A stretch of 64,000 nucleotides of DNA from Streptomyces wuyuanensis (GTDB lineage Bacteria > Actinomycetota > Actinomycetes > Streptomycetales > Streptomycetaceae): positions 62,001 through 126,000 of the forward strand of contig NZ_FNHI01000005.1 in NCBI RefSeq assembly GCF_900103455.1. Direction: 5' to 3'. Made by a program: the position numbers and the translations under genes. Shown one piece after another: positions 54,735-62,857 of the stretch. Below the pieces are notes generated by a model. The model ran no database searches, was not told where the DNA came from, and saw nothing but the letters and a program-made list of their open reading frames with translations. Position 1 is the stretch's first letter. Each line of letters begins with the position of its first letter.

Positions 54735-55436
54735 ATGACGTTGCAGCAGTCCGGTGCGTATCCGGCGACCGCAGGGGTGCCCGCCCGGCCCCGAGTCCCC
54801 GCGCGAGCCGCCGGGGCCGCCCGTGGCGGCCTGCCGGTCGGCCTCGCCTCGGCCCAGCCCGTCGTGCGTGACCTGCGGGAACGCGAGGGGCGCGGGCCGC
54901 GTGCCCTGGTCTTCCGCCGCGGGGACGTGGTCGTGATCTCCGGGCTGCCCGGCAGCGGCAAGTCCACGCTCATCCGGCGGGCGGCCGACGGCGGCGGGAT
55001 CGACTCCCAGGACACCCGGGACCGCTGGGACCGGCGCATGCCCCGCGCCGTGCCGTACGCCCTCTACCGCCCGCTCGTCCGACTGGCGCACTACGCGGGG
55101 CTGCGGCGGGCGCTGCGCTCCGGGGAGAGCGTGGTCGTGCACGACTGCGGCACCCAGTCCTGGGTCCGGCGCTGGCTGGCCCGCGAGGCCCGCAGACGGG
55201 GGCGCGGCCTGCATCTGCTCCTGCTGGACGTCACCCCGGAAACCGCCCGTGAGGGCCAGCGGGAGCGCGGCCGCGGCGTCTCCGGCTACGCCTTCAGCCG
55301 CCATCGCCGAGCGGTCTCCCGCCTCCTCCGCGCCGCCGAACGCGGCCACCTCCCCGCCGGCTGCGCCTCCGCGACCCTCCTCGACCGCGCGGCGGCCTCG
55401 GTGCTGACGCGGATCGGTTTCACCGAGGCGTCCTGA
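54735..55436 (+). CDS. P-loop ATPase/kinase-like protein
   Basis: A 233-residue protein from ATG 54735 with GGGGAGAG upstream. It has Walker A GLPGSGKST, an IDSQDTRDRWDRRM segment that may form the substrate lid, and a long arginine-rich C-terminus with RREARRRGRGLHLLLLDV before the second Walker-type strand. The shape is that of small-molecule or nucleotide kinases of the zeta-toxin/AAA_33 type. No antitoxin or partner gene is next to it. It is divergent from the gcv operon. Confidence 0.75.
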   Translation: MTLQQSGAYPATAGVPARPRVPARAAGAARGGLPVGLASAQPVVRDLREREGRGPRALVFRRGDVVVISGLPGSGKSTLIRRAADGGGIDSQDTRDRWDRRMPRAVPYALYRPLVRLAHYAGLRRALRSGESVVVHDCGTQSWVRRWLAREARRRGRGLHLLLLDVTPETAREGQRERGRGVSGYAFSRHRRAVSRLLRAAERGHLPAGCASATLLDRAAASVLTRIGFTEAS

Positions 55437-56247
55437 TGAGGTCCTGACGCCGGGCGAGGCGCGGTGGGCGGGCCGGCCGGACCGACGGGGTGGCCGGGCC
55501 GGCCCGGTCGGCTTCGCGGCCGGTGCGCGGGGACGGAGCCGGGTCGGATTGGGGCGCGTGACGGGCCTGGGGCGCCGGGCCGCGGGTGGGACGTTTCCGG
55601 ATTGCCGGCGCGGGCGCGCACGCTGGTCGGCTTGGCCGTTCGGCGGGTGGTCGCCCCGAGCACGCCCCCGAGCACGCCCCCGAGCACGCCCCGGGCGACG
55701 CACGGACCCGCGAGCCGTCTCTCCGCGCGTCGGGAGCCTTCGGCCGGCTCCTCTCCCGTACCGACGCCCGTGGCGTCCGGCGGCCCGCCCGTGCGGGCCA
55801 AACGGTGGTACCGGACGGCTCCGTCCGGCCGGTGTGCGGGGCGCGCCGGTGCCCCCCTTTGGACGGCGTGCGCTCGCGGGTCGCGCGGCACGGGGCGAGG
55901 CTCCGGGGGAGCGGGTGGCGGGCGCCCTGCCCGGAACGGCCACGCCGGCCCGCGCCCGCCTCGCGCCTGCGGCCGCGCCTTCCGTGAGCTCTTTGTCCGC
56001 CGTGCTCGCCGACACCCAGCGCGCGCGTCCTCCCTCGCCGCGTACCGCGCACCCCTCGACCCGTCCGTACGCCCGCCTCCGCCCCCGCGTCCGGTCGCCG
56101 CCCGTACGCCCGTCTTCCCGTCCGCCCGTCCGGGCCTGGTGCCCCCGGGGTCCGCGCCCGCGGCACGCCCCTGCCGCGCCCGCTACGCTGCTGTCGCAGG
56201 ACGTCACGGCCGCCCGGCTGGGGGCGGCGGGGGAAGCAGGGATCACA
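55437..56247. other. 811-bp gene-free, GC-rich stretch with a 12-bp tandem repeat
   Basis: No protein-like frame is convincing on either strand. At 55658-55692 a 12-bp unit GAGCACGCCCCC is repeated nearly three times. The 56020-56140 part is rich in repeated CCCGTACGCCC words. A promoter for the SseB-family gene probably lies at the right end. Confidence 0.6.
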
Positions 56248-57006
56248 GTGGACACGACATGGCCCGCCAATGAGCTCGAAGAGGTGCTGGCCGCATCGGT
56301 CGGGAACCCCTCGGCCGGGTGGCGGATCGTGGAGGTGCTGGGGCGGAGCGCCCTGTGGGTGCCGCTGCCCAACGGCGGCGGGCCCGACAGCGCCGGCCTG
56401 GACCTGCCGACGGTGGAGATCGACGGCGCCCCCTACGTCCCCGTATTCAGCTCCCAGGAGCAGTTCCGTGTCGGAGCCGGCGAGCACATGTCGCGCACCG
56501 TCGCGCCCGCCGTCGAGTTCGCCCGGGGGCTGCCCCCGCAGCTCGGCATCGCGGTGAACCCCGGCGGCGCCGTCGGCGTACCGCTGCCGCCGCCCGCCGT
56601 CGCCGAGCTGTGCCGCGCGGGCCGCACGCCGCTCGGGGATGCCTCCCATGCCGGAGGCCAGGCGAGCGGCGGACGGGTGCGGCTCTTCGAGCCGGACTGG
56701 CAGGAGGAGCCGGTCGACTTCCTCGCAGCCGCGGCCGGCGAGTTCGAGTCGACCCGGGTCGTCCAGACCGCCCGCAGGATCCTGGCCAGCATCGAGGGCG
56801 GCCCGCCGGTCCTGTTCGTCGGCGTCCAGCTCTCCGCCTTCGAGGGACCCGACCGCAACGCCCCCATGGACGCCCTCGGCCGTGCCCTCGGCAGGGTCGC
56901 CGTGAAGTGGCCGGTCAACCTGGTCCTGCTGGACATCGCCCAGGACCCCGTCGGCGACTGGATGCTGACCAGGGTCCGGCCCTTCTACACCCGGCAGTAC
57001 GCGTAG
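56248..57006 (+). CDS. SseB family protein (first of a pair)
   Basis: A 252-residue protein from GTG 56248. It has the SseB N-terminal pattern ELEEVLAASVGNPSAGWRIVEVLGRSALWVPL, VPVFSSQEQFR and FARGLPPQLGIAVNPGG, and a C-terminal SseB_C part ending TRVRPFYTRQYA. SseB means enhanced serine sensitivity. No catalytic motif is seen. Its paralogue starts 115 bp downstream, and both are close to the serine/glycine genes. Confidence 0.85.
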   Translation: MDTTWPANELEEVLAASVGNPSAGWRIVEVLGRSALWVPLPNGGGPDSAGLDLPTVEIDGAPYVPVFSSQEQFRVGAGEHMSRTVAPAVEFARGLPPQLGIAVNPGGAVGVPLPPPAVAELCRAGRTPLGDASHAGGQASGGRVRLFEPDWQEEPVDFLAAAAGEFESTRVVQTARRILASIEGGPPVLFVGVQLSAFEGPDRNAPMDALGRALGRVAVKWPVNLVLLDIAQDPVGDWMLTRVRPFYTRQYA

Positions 57007-57120
57007 ACGTCAAGTCGGTGTCAGTACGGCCGTTTAAGCTGGTTTGATGACGTGGTCGCCGCACTCGCGTGCCCAGGGCGGCGCGAGGGAACGGCGGATC
57101 GAAGAGGGGCGGGACCCAGA

Positions 57121-57903
57121 GTGAGTGCGTCAGGCACCGCGGCGGCCGGGCAGGTCGAGCACATGCTGCGCCAGGTGACGCCCGGGCGCTACGACGCGTA
57201 CGAGGCGCTGCTGCAGGCTCTCGCCGACGGCCGGGTATGGATGCTCCTCTGGCACGGACAGCCCGGATCCCCCGACGCGCAGTACGGGAACATGGAGGTG
57301 GAAGGCCTGGGCTACGCGCCGTGCGTCACCTCCGCGCAGGAGCTCTCCACCTCCGGCTGGACCAGGGCCCACGAGGTGGTCGCCGGCGCCGACATCGCCC
57401 GCGCCCTCTACCCCGACCGCTGGGGCATCTGGCTCAACCCCCACGCGCCGGGCGGCGGCGTCGGCATCCCCTGGCCTGATCTGCGCCGTATCGCCACCGG
57501 CCTCGACCGGATGCCCGCCGGGCCCCTGCGGCTGTCGGAACCGGCCATCGAGATCCCCCAGTTCTACGCGCTGCTCACGCAGAACGCGCACCGCACCCCG
57601 GCCGTCCGTTCACTGCGCAGGGCCTGGGTGCAGCCCTCGCTCGGCGCCCCGTACCTCGCCGTCGGCCTCGACCTCTACGACACGGGCCGGCAGTCCGTGG
57701 AGTCGGTGCGCGCCATGATGCAGCAGTCGATCGCCGCCGTACCGGACGGTCTTCCGGTGTCCACCGTCGCGATGTCCGACGAGTACGACCCGGTCGCCAT
57801 GTGGCTGCGCGCCAACGCCCGGCCGTTCTACGACCGGGAGGCCCACGCGGGTCCGTCCCAGCAGTCCGGCTACGGATACCCGCCCGCCCAGTTCCCCCGC
57901 TGA
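57121..57903 (+). CDS. SseB family protein (second of a pair)
   Basis: A 260-residue paralogue of the previous gene from GTG 57121 with GGGGCGGGA upstream. It has the matching pattern YEALLQALADGRVWMLLWHG, PCVTSAQEL, GIWLNPHAPGGGVGIPW, and an NARPFYDREA end followed by a Gly/Tyr/Pro-rich tail (GYGYPPAQFPR). Likely co-transcribed with the first copy. Confidence 0.85.
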   Translation: MSASGTAAAGQVEHMLRQVTPGRYDAYEALLQALADGRVWMLLWHGQPGSPDAQYGNMEVEGLGYAPCVTSAQELSTSGWTRAHEVVAGADIARALYPDRWGIWLNPHAPGGGVGIPWPDLRRIATGLDRMPAGPLRLSEPAIEIPQFYALLTQNAHRTPAVRSLRRAWVQPSLGAPYLAVGLDLYDTGRQSVESVRAMMQQSIAAVPDGLPVSTVAMSDEYDPVAMWLRANARPFYDREAHAGPSQQSGYGYPPAQFPR

Positions 57904-58116
57904 GGCCCGCAGGAGCCGCCGCGGCCCCCGTGCCAACGGGGCCGTGTGTCCCGGAAGTTAACGGACGAGGCCCGATGTCCCGGATCGGACCGTTTTGGCG
58001 AGTGTCCGGGTCTCGACTGTGCATCACCGCTATGCGGACTGTTCTCCCGTTCGGGACTCGTCTGTAGTGTTCGGCCGGTCAAGACCTCCTCCACAGGCGG
58101 ATTCCAGGGGTGGACC

Positions 58117-59787
58117 ATGCCAATATTCAAGTCCAGAGCCGTCAGAGTGATCACAGCGGCCGTCGCCGTCGGCCTCGTCGCCACGGGCTGTGCGAGCGAG
58201 CGCGGCAAGGACGGCGACAAGGGTGGCGACAAGGACACCTTTGTCTTCGGTGCCCCGGGTGACCCGGGCTCCCTGGACCCGGCCCTCGCGAGCGACGGCG
58301 AGACCTTCCGCGTCACCCGTCAGGCCTTCGAGGCCCTGCTGGAGCACGAGTCCGGCGGCAGCAAGCTGGTCGGAGGTCTCGCGGAGAAGTGGTCGAGCGA
58401 CCCGGCCGGCAAGGTCTGGACGTTCAACCTCCGCAAGAACGTGAAGTTCCACGACGGCGAGGCGTTCAACGCCGCGGCGGTCTGCGCCAACTACGACCAC
58501 TGGTTCAACTGGAAGGGCACCTACCAGTCGAGCGCGGTCTCCTACTACTGGCAGACCATCATGGGCGGCTTCAAGGCGAACGAGGACAAGGAGACGCCGA
58601 AGGCGAACTACAAGTCCTGCACCGCCAAGGACGACAGCACCGCCGTCATCGAGGTCAACGAGACCTCCGCGAACCTGCCCGGCGGCTTCTCGCTGCAGGC
58701 CCTCGCCATCCACTCGCCGAAGGCGCTCAAGGAGTACGAGAAGCAGGAGGCGACCGCCAAGGGCGACGCCATCACGTACCCCAAGTACAGCCAGGAGGCC
58801 GGCACGGTCGCCGGCACCGGCCCGTACCGCATCACGAAGTGGAACAAGGGCAACAAGGAAGTCTCCCTCGAGCGCTTCGACGACTACTGGGGCGAGAAGG
58901 CCAAGGTGAAGAACCTGGTCTTCCGCACGATCGACACCGAGGACGGCCGCCGTCAGGCGCTGCAGGCCGGTGACATCGACGGTTACGACCTGGTCGCCCC
59001 CGCCGACATCAAGACGCTCGAGGGAGCCGGCTTCAACGTGCCGACCCGTGACGTCTTCAACCTCTTCTACCTCGGTATGTCCCAGGAGAAGAACCCGGCG
59101 CTGAAGAAGCCCGCCGTGCGTCAGGCCATCGCGCACGCCATCGACCGTGAGAACCTGGTCAAGACCCAGCTGCCCGAGGGCGGCAAGGTCGCGACGCAGT
59201 TCATGCCCGACACCGTCGCCGGCTTCTCGGAGAACGTGAAGAAGTACCCCTTCGACTCGGCCAAGGCCAAGTCGCTGCTGGCCTCCGCCGGTGCGAGCGG
59301 CCTGTCGATCGACTTCTGCTACCCGACCGAGGTCACCCGCCCGTACATGCCTGCCCCGCAGGACATCTTCGAGCTGATCAAGGCCGACCTGGAGAAGGCC
59401 GGCATCAAGGTCACCCCGAAGCCGATGAAGTGGGCCCCGGACTACCTGGACGCCACCGAGGCCGGCTCCTGCTCGCTGCACATGCTGGGCTGGACCGGTG
59501 ACTTCAACGACGGCTACAACTTCATCGGCACCTGGTTCGCCGAGTACGACAAGCAGTGGGGCTTCAAGGACCCGAAGGTCTTCACCGCGGTGAAGGCCGG
59601 TTCCCTCGAGGCCGACGCGACCAAGCGCACGGACCTCTACAAGAAGGCCAACGAGGCCATCATGGAGTACCTGCCGGGCGTGCCGCTGTCCTCCTCGCCG
59701 CCGGCCATCGCCTTCGGCAAGAACGTGAACCCGCCGAACGTCTCCCCGCTGACGCAGGAGAACTTCGCCGAGGTCTCCTTCAAGTAG
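58117..59787 (+). CDS. Oligopeptide/dipeptide ABC transporter substrate-binding lipoprotein
   Basis: A 556-residue SBP_bac_5 protein from ATG 58117. Lipobox VATGC gives lipid Cys25. The mature part has GSLDPALASDGETF near the start, AEKWSSDPAGKVWTFNLRKNVKFHDGE, and ANEAIMEYLPGVPL near the end, typical of DppA/OppA proteins. It binds a peptide outside the membrane for the permease genes that follow. A strong hairpin follows the stop. Confidence 0.95.
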   Translation: MPIFKSRAVRVITAAVAVGLVATGCASERGKDGDKGGDKDTFVFGAPGDPGSLDPALASDGETFRVTRQAFEALLEHESGGSKLVGGLAEKWSSDPAGKVWTFNLRKNVKFHDGEAFNAAAVCANYDHWFNWKGTYQSSAVSYYWQTIMGGFKANEDKETPKANYKSCTAKDDSTAVIEVNETSANLPGGFSLQALAIHSPKALKEYEKQEATAKGDAITYPKYSQEAGTVAGTGPYRITKWNKGNKEVSLERFDDYWGEKAKVKNLVFRTIDTEDGRRQALQAGDIDGYDLVAPADIKTLEGAGFNVPTRDVFNLFYLGMSQEKNPALKKPAVRQAIAHAIDRENLVKTQLPEGGKVATQFMPDTVAGFSENVKKYPFDSAKAKSLLASAGASGLSIDFCYPTEVTRPYMPAPQDIFELIKADLEKAGIKVTPKPMKWAPDYLDATEAGSCSLHMLGWTGDFNDGYNFIGTWFAEYDKQWGFKDPKVFTAVKAGSLEADATKRTDLYKKANEAIMEYLPGVPLSSSPPAIAFGKNVNPPNVSPLTQENFAEVSFK

Positions 59788-59799
59788 CACACCGCATGG

Positions 59800-59840
59800 G
59801 GGTCCGCCCGGCCACGGAACACACGTGGCCGGGCGGACCC
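59800..59840 (+). terminator. Intercistronic hairpin between substrate-binding protein and permease genes
   Basis: GGGTCCGCCCGGCCACG and its exact reverse complement (59824-59840) around a seven-base loop. It probably both protects the SBP part of the message and attenuates the permease part. Confidence 0.8.
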
Positions 59841-59893
59841 GCATCCCATTTCCGTACCACTCGTACAACACACGCAAGAAAGGGGCATGCGGG

Positions 59894-60898
59894 GTGTTGC
59901 GACTCGTCGTACGACGACTGCTACAGCTGATACCCACCCTGCTCGGCCTGTCGGTTCTGCTCTTCATCTGGCTGAACCGGCTGCCCGGCGGACCCGCCTC
60001 AGCGATCCTGGGCGAGCGGGCGACCGAAGCCGAAGTGGCACGCATCAACCGCGCGCTCGGACTCGACCAGCCGCTCTACGTCCAGTACGGACGCTTCCTC
60101 AAGCGCATCTTCGAACTCGACCTCGGCACCTCGACCCAGACGGGGCAGCCGGTGTGGGACGAGTTCGTCCTCCGGTTCCCGGCGACGGTCGAACTGAGCG
60201 TCGCCGCCATGCTGATCGCCGTGGCGGTCGGCATTCCGCTCGGCTATCTCGCCGCCCGCAAGCGCGGTGGCTGGCTCGACGTGGCCTCGGTCTCCGGGTC
60301 ACTCGTCGGGATCTGCATCCCGGTCTTCTTCCTCGCCCTCATCCTCAAGGGCGTCTTCGCCGTCAACCTGGGCCTCTTCCCCAGCTACGGCCGGATGGAC
60401 ACGGGTCTCGACGCCACCAGCGTGACCGGCTTCGCCGTCCTCGACGGCGTCCTGACCGGCGAGTTCGACGCATCCTGGGACGCGATCATGCACCTGGTGC
60501 TGCCCGCGCTCGCGCTCTCCTCCATCCCGCTCGCCGTCATCGTGCGCATGACCCGGGCCAGCGTGCTGGAGGTCCTCGGCGAGGACTACATCCGCACCGC
60601 CGAGTCCAAGGGCCTGGAGCGCAAGACCGTCCGCGGCCGGCACATCCTGCGCAACGCGCTGCTTCCCGTGGTCACCACCATCGGTCTGCTCACCGGCAGC
60701 CTGCTGTCGGGCGCCGTGCTCACCGAGTCGGTCTTCTCCTTCGGCGGCATCGGCTCCTTCATCCGCACGGCTATCGACGCCCGTGACTACCCGGTGCTCG
60801 TCGGTTTCATCATGTTCATCGCGACCGTGTACGTCTTGATCAACCTGCTGGTCGACCTCGCGTACAGCGTCATCGATCCGAGGGTGCGGGTGCACTGA
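59894..60898 (+). CDS. Oligopeptide/dipeptide ABC transporter permease (DppB-like)
   Basis: A 334-residue protein from GTG 59894 with AAAGGGG upstream. It has about six membrane helices and the typical N-terminus RLVVRRLLQLIPTLLGLSVLLFIWL. The ABC coupling (EAA) motif is YIRTAESKGLERKTVRGRHILRNALLPVVT. It forms one half of the channel with the next gene, whose start overlaps its stop by one base (TGATG). Confidence 0.95.
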   Translation: MLRLVVRRLLQLIPTLLGLSVLLFIWLNRLPGGPASAILGERATEAEVARINRALGLDQPLYVQYGRFLKRIFELDLGTSTQTGQPVWDEFVLRFPATVELSVAAMLIAVAVGIPLGYLAARKRGGWLDVASVSGSLVGICIPVFFLALILKGVFAVNLGLFPSYGRMDTGLDATSVTGFAVLDGVLTGEFDASWDAIMHLVLPALALSSIPLAVIVRMTRASVLEVLGEDYIRTAESKGLERKTVRGRHILRNALLPVVTTIGLLTGSLLSGAVLTESVFSFGGIGSFIRTAIDARDYPVLVGFIMFIATVYVLINLLVDLAYSVIDPRVRVH

Positions 60899-61860
60899 TG
60901 AGCCTGGCAACTACCAAGACATCGAAGATCGACCGGCTCGCCGAGCTCACCGCGAAGACCGAGACGTCGAGCGGTGCCAGCCTGTGGCGTGAGGCGTTCC
61001 GCCGGCTGCGCAGCAGCAAGATGGCGATCATCGGCGCGGTCGTCATCGCGGTGTTCGTCGTGGTCGCGATCGTGGGGCCGTGGTTCGCCCCGCACACCCC
61101 GACCGCCCAGACGTGGCGCGGCGAGGTCTTCCCCAACCAGGGCAAGTTCATCGGTGCCCGCGGCGAGAACTGGTTCGGCCTGGACCACCTGGGCCGCGAC
61201 ATGTTCTCCCGCATGCTCGTGGGAGCGCGGCAGACACTGCTGGTCGGTGTGGTCTCGATGCTCATCGGCCTGATCCTGGGCGCCCTGGTCGGGGCCCTGT
61301 CGGGCGCGGCGGCCACCCTTGGCGGGCGTGCGGGACGGCGCCTCGACGACGCCATCATGCGGGTCACCGACCTCATGCTGGCGCTGCCGTCGCTGCTGCT
61401 CGCGGTCTCCGTGGCCGCCGTGATGGGCCAGTCGCTGACCACGGTGATGATCGCCGTCGGTGTGGTGCAGATCCCCATCTTCGCCCGGCTCCTGCGCGGT
61501 TCGATGCTCGCCCAGGGCGGCAAGGACTACGTGCTGGCCGCGCGGTCCCTCGGCATCCGCAAGCGGCGCATCGTCCTCACCCAGATCATGCCCAACTCGC
61601 TGAGCCCGGTGATCGTCCAGGCGACCCTCAGCCTCGCCACCGCGATCATCGAGGCGGCGGCGCTGTCCTACCTCGGTCTCGGCAACCCCGACCCGGCCGT
61701 GCCGGAGTGGGGCGTCATGCTCTCGCAGGCGCAGCGCTTCTTCGACAACGCGCCGATGATGTCGATGTACCCGGCGGTCGCCATCATCGTCACCGCCCTG
61801 GGCTTCACCCTGCTCGGCGAGGCCATGCGCGAAGCCCTCGACCCGAAGCTGCGAGGTTGA
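60898..61860 (+). CDS. Oligopeptide/dipeptide ABC transporter permease (DppC-like)
   Basis: A 320-residue protein from ATG 60898 in the same operon. It has the DppC-type N-terminus (WREAFRRLRSSKMAIIGAVVIAVFVVVAIVGPWFAP), the GARGENWFGLDHLGRDMFSRMLVGARQ segment and the coupling motif YVLAARSLGIRKRRIVLTQIMPNSL. It pairs with the DppB-like subunit. Confidence 0.95.
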   Translation: MSLATTKTSKIDRLAELTAKTETSSGASLWREAFRRLRSSKMAIIGAVVIAVFVVVAIVGPWFAPHTPTAQTWRGEVFPNQGKFIGARGENWFGLDHLGRDMFSRMLVGARQTLLVGVVSMLIGLILGALVGALSGAAATLGGRAGRRLDDAIMRVTDLMLALPSLLLAVSVAAVMGQSLTTVMIAVGVVQIPIFARLLRGSMLAQGGKDYVLAARSLGIRKRRIVLTQIMPNSLSPVIVQATLSLATAIIEAAALSYLGLGNPDPAVPEWGVMLSQAQRFFDNAPMMSMYPAVAIIVTALGFTLLGEAMREALDPKLRG

Positions 61861-61864
61861 TGTC

Positions 61865-62857
61865 ATGCCACTGCTCAATGTGGACGAACTGACCGTCACC
61901 TTCGGCGGACGCGGCCGCAAGGACGTCAAGGCCGTCAACGGCGTCTCGTTCTCCGTGGACGAGGGCCAGGTCGTCGGACTCGTCGGCGAGTCGGGCTGCG
62001 GCAAGTCCGTCACCTCGCTCGCGCTGATGGGACTCCTTCCGCGCAAGGGCGTCACTCTCGGCGGACGGGCCGACTTCGACGGCTCCGATCTGCTGTCGAT
62101 GAGCCCTCGCAAGATGCGGGACCTGCGCGGCAGCAAGCTCGCGATGATCTTCCAGGACCCGCTGTCCTCCCTGAACCCGGTCGTCCCGATCGGCGTCCAG
62201 GTGACCGAGATCCTCCAGCGCCACCGCGGCATGAAGGGCGAGGCCGCCCGCAAGGAGGCCGCGCACCTGCTGGACCGCGTCGGCATCCCCGACCCGGACC
62301 GGCGGCTGACGGAGTACCCGCACCAGCTCTCCGGCGGTATGCGGCAGCGGGCGCTGATCGCCATGGCCGTCGCCTGTGCGCCCCGGCTGCTCATCGCCGA
62401 CGAGCCGACCACTGCGCTCGACGTCACCATCCAGGCGCAGATCCTCGAACTGCTCAAGGAACTCGTCGACCAGGAGGGCACCGCCCTGTTGATGATCACC
62501 CATGACCTGGGTGTCGTCGCCGGTCTCTGCGACCAGGTCAACGTGCTGTACGCGGGCAAGGTCGTCGAGTCGTCCGGGCGGCGGGAGCTGTTCGCGCACC
62601 CGACGCACCCGTACACCCACGGGCTGCTCGGTTCCATCCCACGGCTCGACGCCCCGCGCGGCGAGCCGCTCAACCCCATCCGCGGGTCCATCAACGACCA
62701 GATCGCCTGGGCCGAAGGCTGTGCCTTCGCGCCCCGCTGCGACCGCTACGAGATGGGCTGCCTGACCGGCACGCCCGAACTGACCGAACCCCGCGAGGCC
62801 GGACACGAGGCCCGCTGCGTCAACCCGGTCCTGGCCACGACGGAGGTCCCGGCATGA
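61865..62857 (+). CDS. Oligopeptide/dipeptide ABC transporter ATP-binding protein (DppD-like)
   Basis: A 330-residue protein from ATG 61865. Walker A is GESGCGKS, Q-loop FQDPLSSLNP, signature LSGGMRQR, Walker B LLIADEPTTALD. The C-terminus has the oligopeptide-transporter extension with conserved cysteines (CAFAPRCDRYEMGC). Stop overlaps the next start as ATGA. Confidence 0.95.
   Translation: MPLLNVDELTVTFGGRGRKDVKAVNGVSFSVDEGQVVGLVGESGCGKSVTSLALMGLLPRKGVTLGGRADFDGSDLLSMSPRKMRDLRGSKLAMIFQDPLSSLNPVVPIGVQVTEILQRHRGMKGEAARKEAAHLLDRVGIPDPDRRLTEYPHQLSGGMRQRALIAMAVACAPRLLIADEPTTALDVTIQAQILELLKELVDQEGTALLMITHDLGVVAGLCDQVNVLYAGKVVESSGRRELFAHPTHPYTHGLLGSIPRLDAPRGEPLNPIRGSINDQIAWAEGCAFAPRCDRYEMGCLTGTPELTEPREAGHEARCVNPVLATTEVPA

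Noticed and set aside
54735..55436. A zeta-type toxin
   Set aside because: Only the P-loop is clear, no antitoxin gene is adjacent, and many harmless kinases share this shape.
55658..55692. Possible CRISPR-like repeat
   Set aside because: The 12-bp units are direct tandem copies without unique spacers, and no cas gene is present.
55549..57006. A 485-codon plus-strand frame extending the SseB gene far upstream
   Set aside because: The first 230 codons are arginine/proline/alanine low complexity with no homology pattern; the SseB domain begins at GTG 56248.
58030..60048. A 672-codon minus-strand frame opposite the peptide-binding gene
   Set aside because: It is a Gly/Leu/Val/Asp-rich mirror of a highly expressed gene with strong third-position GC, a common shadow in such genomes.
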